Positions 26,050 through 32,537 of a DNA stretch of 64,000 bases are shown here, one piece after another. Within the stretch, counting starts at the first letter, position 1; each line of letters opens with the position of its first letter. A program made the translations under genes and the position numbers. Source of the stretch: Jidongwangia harbinensis (lineage in GTDB: Bacteria; Actinomycetota; Actinomycetes; Mycobacteriales; Micromonosporaceae); the NCBI RefSeq assembly GCF_020216025.1, contig NZ_JAIWNC010000001.1:186001-250000 (forward strand). The letters run 5' to 3'. The notes below the pieces were generated by a model that worked only from the letters and a program-made list of their open reading frames with translations, made no database searches and was not told the origin of the DNA.

Positions 26050-27153
26050 ATGCCCGGACGAAGAAGATGGATCAGCCGCGTCGTTCTCGCCGCCGGACTC
26101 GCCCTGGCCGGCGCCGTCGCCCCTCCCGGCGTGGCGGCGGCGGAGTCGAACGGCGGGGTCCGGGTCATGCCGCTGGGCGACTCGATCACCGAGGGCACCC
26201 AGGTTCCCGGCGGCTACCGCATCGGGCTCTGGCAGCGGTTGTCCGGCGCCGGGTACCGGGTCGACCTCGTCGGCACCCAGTTCAACGGTCCGGCCGCGCT
26301 CGGCGACCACGACCACCAGGGCCATCCGGGATGGCGGATCGACCAGGTCGACGCCGCCGTCACCGGATGGCTGCGCACCGCCGATCCGCGCACCGTTCTG
26401 CTGCATCTCGGCACGAACGACATTCTGCAGAACCATCAGGTGCCGTCCGCGCCGAGCCGGCTCTCCGCCCTGGTCGACCGCATCACCGCGGCCGCGCCCG
26501 CGGCGGACGTGTTCGTGGCCACGATCATTCCGCTGGCCTCGGCCGGCCAGGCGGCGGCCGCCCGCACGTTCAACGCCGCGCTGCCGGGCATCGTGCAGAG
26601 CAAGGTGAACAGCGGCAAGCGGGTCCACCTGGTCGACATGCACGCCGTGTTGACGACCGCGGACCTGATCGACGGCGTCCATCCCACCGCCGGTGGCTAC
26701 GACAAGATGGCCGCCGCCTGGTACACGGCGCTGCGGTCGGTTCCCGGCACCATCGGCGACCCGTCCGACGTCCCGGCCGGCGGGGCTCTGGCCAACGCCG
26801 GGTCCGGACGCTGCCTGGACGTGCCGAACGGCAACACCGCCAACGGCACCCAGCCGGTCATCTGGGACTGCTCCGGCGCGGCCAACCAGCGATGGACGGC
26901 CACCGGTCAGGCCCTGCAGTCACTCGGCAAGTGCCTCGACTCACCCACCAACGCCACCGCGGGAACCAGAGCACAGCTGTGGGACTGCACCGGCGGGACG
27001 AATCAGCGCTGGAACCGCAACGCGAACGGCACGATCAGCAACGCCGCGTCCGGCCTGTGCCTGGACGTCAAGGGCAACGCCACCGCCGCCGGCAGCGTGG
27101 TCCACCTGTGGACCTGCACCGCCGCCGCCAACCAAGTCTGGACCGGTCGATAA
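26050..27153 (+). CDS. Secreted SGNH/CE3-like carbohydrate esterase with CBM13 (ricin-B) tail
   Basis: ATG at 26050 with GGAG 5 bases upstream gives 367 aa. Residues 1-31 are a signal peptide (cleavage near VAAAES). The SGNH blocks are MPLGDSITEGT with nucleophile Ser45, LGTNDIL, and the Asp-His pair in DGVHPTAGGY. The GYRIGLWQRLSGAGYRVDLVGTQ segment matches the XynB-like/CE3 group of acetylxylan esterases. A three-part CBM13 follows, with CLDV and QRW (QxW) repeats. The enzyme probably removes acetyl groups from plant polysaccharide outside the cell. The alpha-galactosidase gene begins 2 bases after the stop, so they form one operon. Confidence 0.9.
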   Translation: MPGRRRWISRVVLAAGLALAGAVAPPGVAAAESNGGVRVMPLGDSITEGTQVPGGYRIGLWQRLSGAGYRVDLVGTQFNGPAALGDHDHQGHPGWRIDQVDAAVTGWLRTADPRTVLLHLGTNDILQNHQVPSAPSRLSALVDRITAAAPAADVFVATIIPLASAGQAAAARTFNAALPGIVQSKVNSGKRVHLVDMHAVLTTADLIDGVHPTAGGYDKMAAAWYTALRSVPGTIGDPSDVPAGGALANAGSGRCLDVPNGNTANGTQPVIWDCSGAANQRWTATGQALQSLGKCLDSPTNATAGTRAQLWDCTGGTNQRWNRNANGTISNAASGLCLDVKGNATAAGSVVHLWTCTAAANQVWTGR

Positions 27154-27155
27154 CC

Positions 27156-28790
27156 ATGAGACTCTGGAAAGCCATGCTCGCCGTGGGAATCCTGCTGCTG
27201 TCGAGCACCGCGTTCGTCGCCACCGCTCCGTCGGCGCAGGCTCTGGACAACGGGGTGGGCCGCACCCCGCCGATGGGATGGAACAGCTGGAACACGTTCT
27301 TCTGCAACATCAACGAGTCGTTGATCCGGGGAATGGCCGACAGCATCGTCAGCTCCGGCATGCGCGACGCGGGTTACGAGTACGTGGTGGTCGACGACTG
27401 CTGGATGAACCCGAACCGGGACTCGAGCGGAAACCTGCAGGGTGACCCGACCCGCTTCCCCAGCGGCATGAAGGCGCTCGGCGACTACATCCACGGCAAG
27501 GGACTGAAGTTCGGCATCTACGGCGCGCCGCTGGACCGGACCTGCGCGCAGTACTTCGGTTCCTACCCGGGGGCGACCGGCAGCCAGGGGCACGAGGCCC
27601 AGGACGCCCGGCAGTTCGCCGCCTGGGGTGTCGACTATCTGAAGTACGACTGGTGTTCACCCAGCGGCACCATCAACGACCAGGTCACCACGTTCGCGCG
27701 AATGCGGGACGCGCTGGCGGCCACCGGCCGGCCGATTCTGTACAGCATCAACTCGAACAGCATCCACTCGAAGACCGGGCCGCAGCGCAACTGGGGTGAT
27801 GTGGCGAACATCTGGCGCACCACCGAGGACATCCAGCTGGTCTGGAACACCAACCAGGTCAACGACTACCCGATGGGCATCCAGAACATCATCAACGTGA
27901 ACGTGCCGCTGGCCGGATACGCGAGGCCGGGCGGCTTCAACGATCCGGACATGATGGAGGTGGGCCGGGGCACGTTGACCGACACCGAGCAGCGCTCCCA
28001 CTTCGCGATGTGGGCGATCATGGCCGCGCCGCTGATCGCCGGCAACGACATCCGCAACATGACGGCCGCCACCCAGACGATCCTGAAGAACCCACGGCTC
28101 ATCGCCATCAACCAGGACACCCTCGGCCTGCAGGGGGTCCAGGTCGCGGGCGACGCCAATCAACGGGTACTCGCCAAGCGCCTGGCGAACGGCGACGTCG
28201 CGGTGGCCCTGTTCAACCAGAGCGGCGCCACCCGGACGATCTCCACCACGGCCGAGGCGGTCGGGAAGACCGGAGCCTCGTCGTACTCCCTGGTCGACGC
28301 GTGGACCGGCGCGACCACGACCACCAGCGGCACGATCAGCGCGAGCGTGCCGTCGCACGGCACGGTGGTCTACCGGGTCAGCGGCGGTACCACCGCGGAG
28401 CCGCCGGTACCGGCATCGAACTCTCTGGTCAGCACGTCGTCGGGGCGGTGCCTCGACGTGCCGAACAGCAACACCGCCAACAACACCCAGCCGGTCATCT
28501 GGGACTGCAACGGCGCCGCGAACCAGAGGTGGACCGCGTCCGGTCAGACCCTGCAGTCGCTGGGCAGATGCCTCGACGCGCCGGTCGGGGCCGCCCCCGG
28601 GGCGAAGGTGACGATCTGGGACTGCAGCGGCGGCGCGAACCAGCAGTGGACCTTCCAGGCGAACGGCACGGTCCGCGCGAACCAGTCCGGACTCTGCCTG
28701 GACGTCTACAACAACCAGACCGCCAACAACACCCCGATCGTGCTGTGGACCTGCACCGGTGCCGCCAACCAGCAGTGGACCCGCCGCTGA
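27156..28790 (+). CDS. Secreted GH27 alpha-galactosidase with CBM13 tail
   Basis: ATG at 27156 gives 544 aa. Residues 1-29 are a signal peptide (ending PSAQA). The GH27 domain, about 31-400, has TPPMGWNSWN, YVVVDDCWM and nucleophile Asp165 in YLKYDWC. The acid/base Asp lies in RPGGFNDPDMME (Asp263 or 265). A C-terminal beta-sandwich follows, and then a CBM13 with three QxW-type repeats whose first half is almost identical to that of the upstream esterase. The enzyme releases alpha-galactose, or beta-L-arabinopyranose in some members, from galactomannan or arabinogalactan. Confidence 0.95.
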   Translation: MRLWKAMLAVGILLLSSTAFVATAPSAQALDNGVGRTPPMGWNSWNTFFCNINESLIRGMADSIVSSGMRDAGYEYVVVDDCWMNPNRDSSGNLQGDPTRFPSGMKALGDYIHGKGLKFGIYGAPLDRTCAQYFGSYPGATGSQGHEAQDARQFAAWGVDYLKYDWCSPSGTINDQVTTFARMRDALAATGRPILYSINSNSIHSKTGPQRNWGDVANIWRTTEDIQLVWNTNQVNDYPMGIQNIINVNVPLAGYARPGGFNDPDMMEVGRGTLTDTEQRSHFAMWAIMAAPLIAGNDIRNMTAATQTILKNPRLIAINQDTLGLQGVQVAGDANQRVLAKRLANGDVAVALFNQSGATRTISTTAEAVGKTGASSYSLVDAWTGATTTTSGTISASVPSHGTVVYRVSGGTTAEPPVPASNSLVSTSSGRCLDVPNSNTANNTQPVIWDCNGAANQRWTASGQTLQSLGRCLDAPVGAAPGAKVTIWDCSGGANQQWTFQANGTVRANQSGLCLDVYNNQTANNTPIVLWTCTGAANQQWTRR

Positions 28791-28841
28791 ACCGGCCGAC
28801 CCGCGGGATCGGCGGCCACGCGGTCGCCGTCCGCTGAGACC

Positions 28842-28877
28842 GCGCGGTCCGGGGCGACGCCACGCCCCGGGCCGCGC
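28842..28877 (+). terminator. Strong hairpin terminator after the alpha-galactosidase gene
   Basis: Arms 28842-28856 and 28863-28877 pair over 15 bp with one wobble around a 6-base loop, in the 188-base gap before the ECF sigma factor gene. Confidence 0.7.
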
Positions 28878-28978
28878 CGTCCTGCCGGGCCGACCCGGGC
28901 GCCGGGCAAAATCGCCTACAACCTTTCCCGCCCGATCTCCGTCGGTAGGGGTAAAGGCGGCGACAAGGAGCGGCGACG

Positions 28979-29518
28979 ATGCCGAGCGGGTCTGACGGTG
29001 AATATCTGGCCTACGTGCGGGGGCGGTTACCCGCCCTGCGCCGGACGGCGTATCTGCTCGGCGGCGACATGCACCAGGCCGACGACATAGTGCAGGAGAC
29101 GCTGACCAAGCTCTACGCCCAGTGGGCGCGGGCCGTGCGTGCGGACAATCTCGACGCGTACGTGCACACGATCCTGGTCCGGGCGTTCCTCGACGACCGG
29201 CGGCGCGGCTGGTGGAAGGTCCGGCTGGTCGGCGGGCCACCGGATCCCGAACCGGCGGCCGGCGGCTCGTACGAGGACCGCGAGACCGTACGGGCGGCCC
29301 TGCGCCGGCTACCCCCGCGGCAGCAGGCCGTGCTCGTGCTGCGCTACCTCTGCGACCAGTCGGTGCAGGACGTGGCCCGGATCCTCGGATGCAGCGCCGG
29401 CACGGTCAAGAGCCAGACCTCACACGGTCTCCACCGTCTCCGTGAGGTGCTCGGCGAGCGTCCCGGCATCCCCACCCCCGTCATCGCCCGGCACCGATCA
29501 GGAGAGGTAACACGATGA
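28979..29518 (+). CDS. ECF RNA polymerase sigma factor (SigE family)
   Basis: ATG at 28979 with AAGGAG upstream gives 179 aa. Region 2 is LRRTAYLLGGDMHQADDIVQETLTKLYAQW. Region 4 is LRRLPPRQQAVLVLRYLCDQSVQDVARILGCSAGTVKSQTSHGLHRLRE. The YLLGGD and QADDIVQETL wording is that of the actinobacterial SigE-type ECF family, whose genes are usually followed by a membrane protein gene. Here the next gene overlaps by ATGA and encodes a single-pass membrane protein, presumably its regulator. Confidence 0.93.
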   Translation: MPSGSDGEYLAYVRGRLPALRRTAYLLGGDMHQADDIVQETLTKLYAQWARAVRADNLDAYVHTILVRAFLDDRRRGWWKVRLVGGPPDPEPAAGGSYEDRETVRAALRRLPPRQQAVLVLRYLCDQSVQDVARILGCSAGTVKSQTSHGLHRLREVLGERPGIPTPVIARHRSGEVTR

Positions 29519-30726
29519 ACAAGGACGATGACCCGCAGCGACTGCTCGAACCGCTGCGCGGGGAGCCCTACGGCCTCCCGGCATACGACGTGGACCGGGC
29601 GATGGCCGACGGCCGGCGACGGCGCCGGCTGCGGCGCTGGTCCGTGACGGCCGCGGTGTCCGCCGTGACGCTGGTGACCGCGGGCGGCGGTACGGCCGTC
29701 GCCACGGCGCTGCGCGACGACGATCGCGGCCCTGAGCCGCTGCCCAGCGTCGTCGCCCCGGTGCCGGCGACCCAGCCGTCACGGGAACTGTCCTGCACGA
29801 TGAGCAAGCTGCCGACCGGGCGGGTCAAGAAGGCCCTGGTGACCTCGGGCGACCCGACCGGGCGGTACCTGGCCGGCCGGGTGTACCCGCCCGGCGAGGA
29901 GGTCCGGACCGTGGTGTGGCGGGACGGAAAGCTCCTGTCCACGGAGGCGATGCCCGGCTCCGACGCCACGATCGAGGACCTGAACACCTCCGGTGTCGGC
30001 GTCGGCACCAGCTACGTGGGCGAGGACCGCACCGGTGCGTTCGTCCTGCGGGACGGGAAGTTCACCGCGCTCGACGGCGAGAACCCGGCGGCCTCGTCGA
30101 TCAACAACGCGGGCGTCATCGTCGGCAGCGGCGGTGGCGAGCTCGAGCGGTACCCGCTCCGCTGGGCGGCGCCCGGCGCGGCCCCGGAGAAGCTGCCGTT
30201 GCCCCGCGGCATGACCGAGGGCAGGGCGATGCTGGTCGACGAGGACGGCATGGTGGTCGGCACGGTCGCCGAGCCGTCGGACCGGGGCGAGGGCAGCGGG
30301 CACCTGTGGCTGCCCGACGGCACCGGCCGGACGCTGCCGTTGCCCGAGGTCAACGGCAAGAAGGCGATCTTGTTCTCGCCGGAGTCGATCGGTGCCGGGA
30401 CGGTGGCCGGGGTGGCGGTGTTCGACGACGGGGAGACCCGGACGTTCGCCACCCTGACCTACGACATCGCCACGAACCGCTACGAGCGGCTGGACGCCGG
30501 CCAGGGATCGTCGATCCTGTTGTCGGCGGACGGCGCGGTGCTGAGCGTGAACGGCAGGTCTCCGTCGATCCGGTCCGGCAAGGTGACCACGGATCTGCCC
30601 ATCGACGCAGGCCGCGAGTACCAGGTGCGGGCGTTCAGCCGGGACGGACGATCGGCCGCCGGATACAGCGTCTACAGCGTGGCCAACAAGGTCGGCAACG
30701 AGCCGGTCCGGTGGCGCTGCCGCTGA
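29515..30726 (+). CDS. Single-pass membrane protein with extracytoplasmic propeller-like domain (putative sigma-factor regulator)
   Basis: The ATG at 29515 overlaps the sigma factor stop; 403 aa. Residues 1-38 are a short cytoplasmic part with a basic run (RRRRRLRRW). A membrane helix lies at about 41-66 (VTAAVSAVTLVTAGGGTAVA). The rest is outside the cell and has repeated units like FVLRDGKFTAL, RWAAPGAAPEKL and HLWLPDGTGRTL, suggesting a beta-propeller. No ZAS zinc motif is seen. By position it is probably an anti-sigma factor or signal sensor for the coupled ECF factor. Confidence 0.7.
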   Translation: MNKDDDPQRLLEPLRGEPYGLPAYDVDRAMADGRRRRRLRRWSVTAAVSAVTLVTAGGGTAVATALRDDDRGPEPLPSVVAPVPATQPSRELSCTMSKLPTGRVKKALVTSGDPTGRYLAGRVYPPGEEVRTVVWRDGKLLSTEAMPGSDATIEDLNTSGVGVGTSYVGEDRTGAFVLRDGKFTALDGENPAASSINNAGVIVGSGGGELERYPLRWAAPGAAPEKLPLPRGMTEGRAMLVDEDGMVVGTVAEPSDRGEGSGHLWLPDGTGRTLPLPEVNGKKAILFSPESIGAGTVAGVAVFDDGETRTFATLTYDIATNRYERLDAGQGSSILLSADGAVLSVNGRSPSIRSGKVTTDLPIDAGREYQVRAFSRDGRSAAGYSVYSVANKVGNEPVRWRCR

Positions 30727-30750
30727 CCGGGCCCCCCGGCCGGCTCGGCA

Positions 30751-30787
30751 CGTGCGGCCCGCTCTCATCCGGAGGGCGGGCCGCACG
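30751..30787 (+). terminator. Hairpin terminator after the ECF operon
   Basis: CGTGCGGCCCGC (30751-30762) pairs perfectly with GCGGGCCGCACG (30776-30787). Confidence 0.7.
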
Positions 30788-30890
30788 GGTACGCCGGCGG
30801 GTCGTCCGGCGCGGTGCCCCGATGGGGTGACCCGGCGGGACGGAATCCCGGTCACGCGGCCCCGGCGGGTGCGCGGCTCCGTACCCTCGG

Positions 30891-31799
30891 GTGGTGATCC
30901 GGATCGTCATGACCACGCCCGCGGGACCGCGGGGGCGGCTGCTCCTCGATCGCCTGCACCGGCGCGGGATCGAACTCGACGCGGTGCTCGTCCTCACCGG
31001 CGGCTTCGGGCCACCGTCGGCCCGGCCGGACGAGGGTGGCGTCCACCGGCTCGCGCGTTGGCCGATCAGTGTGGTCCGGGCCGCCCGGCGGAGGATCAAC
31101 CTGTACCGCCGGCACCACCGGTGGCTCGCGGCCAGGTGCCGGCGGGTCGTGCCGACCGGCGAGGTGAACAGTTGCCGGCTGCAGCGGGACCTGCAGCGGC
31201 TCGCGCCGGACTACCTCGTGCTCGGCGGTGGCGGAATCCTGCGGCCGCACATCATCGCGACCGCGGGCGTGGGCGTGCTGAACGCGCATCCGGCGTTGCT
31301 GCCGTGGGTCCGCGGCTGCGGCGTGGTGGGTTACTCGCTCGAGAAGCAGGTCGCACTGGGCGCGACCGTGCATTTCGTCGACGCCGGGATCGACACCGGC
31401 CCGGTCATCGCCCGCCGCCTGCTGCCGGCACCGGCCGGGCCGGCCGCGCTCCGGGATCTGGAGACGGCCGTCGACGAGCTGGCCGCCGAGCTGATGGTGG
31501 ACGTGGTGGAGGCGATCCGGCGTGGCGAGCGGCCGGCCGGCGTGCCGCACGACGAGCGCTTTCCGCTCCACCTGCTGGCCTCGGCGGCCGTGGACCGGCC
31601 GGCGCACGAGGAACTGGCCGGCTCCGGACGCGCCGCCGCGCTCTTCGAGACGTGGTCACCACTGGCCGTGGACGCGGCGTGGACGCTCCCTGCCGGCCCG
31701 GTGACGGTGGCCGGCTCCCCGGGTGAACCGGTGACCGGGTTTCCCGTCGTGGTGCCGGACACCCACCGGGCCGACGCCGCGCACGGTCGGGACCGTTGA
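30891..31799 (+). CDS. Formyltransferase-family protein (Fmt/PurN-like fold)
   Basis: GTG at 30891 (a second GTG follows at once) gives 302 aa. The N-terminus is a short Rossmann-like strand (IRIVMTTPAGPRGRLLLDRL). The core LGGGGILRPHIIATAGVGVLNAHPALLPWVRGCGVV contains the Asn-x-His of formyltransferases. It is followed by GATVHFVDAGIDTGPVIARR with the Asp of the catalytic Asn-His-Asp triad. It would transfer a formyl group from 10-formyl-tetrahydrofolate to an amine, perhaps an amino sugar or a natural product. The Fmt C-terminal tRNA-binding domain is not evident, so it is probably not the housekeeping methionyl-tRNA enzyme. No sugar-nucleotide genes adjoin it. Confidence 0.8.
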   Translation: MVIRIVMTTPAGPRGRLLLDRLHRRGIELDAVLVLTGGFGPPSARPDEGGVHRLARWPISVVRAARRRINLYRRHHRWLAARCRRVVPTGEVNSCRLQRDLQRLAPDYLVLGGGGILRPHIIATAGVGVLNAHPALLPWVRGCGVVGYSLEKQVALGATVHFVDAGIDTGPVIARRLLPAPAGPAALRDLETAVDELAAELMVDVVEAIRRGERPAGVPHDERFPLHLLASAAVDRPAHEELAGSGRAAALFETWSPLAVDAAWTLPAGPVTVAGSPGEPVTGFPVVVPDTHRADAAHGRDR

Positions 31800-31802
31800 A
31801 GG

Positions 31803-31991
31803 CTAGACCGGTATGGCCGGGGCGTCCTGGATCACGGCATCGGACCACTCGGAGACGGTCCTGCCGGTCGCCATCACGATCAGCTCCCCGCCAGGTCCGG
31901 CACCCCTGGTCAGGTCCCGAAGTAGGCCGAGCCGCTCCAGGGCGGGCGGCGCATAGGCACCGATGTGCTCCCGATCCAACAGCTGTGTCAC
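31803..31991 (-). CDS. Small protein with lasso-peptide-type leader motif (orphan RiPP precursor candidate)
   Basis: GTG at 31991, 4 bases after GGAGGA, gives 62 aa. Residues 13-30 read YAPPALERLGLLRDLTRG and match the lasso leader pattern YxxPxLxxxG...TxG (Tyr13, Pro16, Leu18, Gly22, Thr28, Gly30). This is the part bound by the RiPP recognition element. If cleavage follows Arg29, the core begins GAGPGGE, with Gly1 and Glu7 placed for a 7-residue macrolactam. The core would be 33 aa, longer than most known lasso peptides. No lasso cyclase, B1 or B2 gene is in the window, so processing would need trans-acting enzymes, or the protein may serve another role. It sits in a gene-poor stretch beside an AfsR-type regulator. 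Confidence 0.5.
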   Translation of the reverse strand: MTQLLDREHIGAYAPPALERLGLLRDLTRGAGPGGELIVMATGRTVSEWSDAVIQDAPAIPV

Positions 31992-32316
31992 GTGTTCCTC
32001 CGGGTCAGGCGGTGTGATTGACACGATATCGGGCAACGCGCCCTGCGAGGACGAAACCGCCAAATCCGCTCGACCATGCCAGCGGCGAGCGTGGAGGAAG
32101 TCAGGCCGGGCGGGGCCCGCCGATCGCTGGCCATGAACTTCCCGGTCCAGGAGCCAACGGTGGTCATCGGACACGGGAACGGCAAGGACAACGAAAAGTA
32201 ACGATTCGAACCTGCTCTATCCAGGCCGCCACGCAACGCTAAGCTGATCTAGGACGTCGGACCGGACAATTCGATGCCGAACATTGACGTCGATGTCTAG
32301 CTGGGGAGCAGCTTAC

Positions 32317-32406
32317 GTGCAATTCGTGCCACAACTTATAGACGCGGCCAACCACCTGGCCATCGCCCTGACGCCGCTGCAATGTATCTCATGGTGGTTC
32401 TGGTGA
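32317..32406 (+). CDS. 29-codon small ORF with Trp/Phe-rich C-terminus
   Basis: GTG at 32317 with GGGGAG 8 bases upstream encodes 29 aa (MQFVPQLIDAANHLAIAL..., ending CISWWFW). A strong hairpin followed by TTT lies 57 bases after the stop, so the ORF could be a complete short transcript. A C-terminal aromatic run is seen in several P450- or radical-SAM-modified RiPPs, but no such enzyme gene adjoins it. It may also be a leader peptide or a chance ORF; two overlapping short frames are also open here. Otherwise 31992-32537 (546 bases, less GC-rich) holds no recognisable gene. Confidence 0.3.
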   Translation: MQFVPQLIDAANHLAIALTPLQCISWWFW

Positions 32407-32462
32407 CCGTCACACTCAGCGTGTTGGATCGATTTCCCTCCGCATGACACTTCACCACCCCG

Positions 32463-32492
32463 GGGGCTGCGCGGCGCTTGCCTCGCAGCCCC
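32463..32492 (+). terminator. Hairpin terminator with T-run
   Basis: GGGGCTGCG (32463-32471) pairs perfectly with CGCAGCCCC (32484-32492), followed by TTT on the plus strand. It could end a plus-strand transcript carrying the 29-codon ORF and may also stop the minus-strand AfsR-type gene. Confidence 0.6.
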
Positions 32493-32537
32493 TTTCCGCT
32501 GCCCTAACCTCTAGTCGCCAAGCAACTCGGCATGAGA

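Noticed and set aside
27657..29240. A 527-codon minus-strand frame over the alpha-galactosidase gene
   Set aside because: No domain can be read in it, and the plus strand has an intact GH27-CBM13 gene with catalytic residues.
32195..32225. tRNA-like T-loop on the minus strand (GGTTCGAAT)
   Set aside because: The flanking bases do not form a T-stem, and no acceptor or anticodon arm is present.
32317..32406. Atropopeptide-type precursor with partner P450
   Set aside because: The aromatic end is suggestive, but the only P450 genes lie 6-10 kb away in a coherent carotenoid-oxygenase operon.
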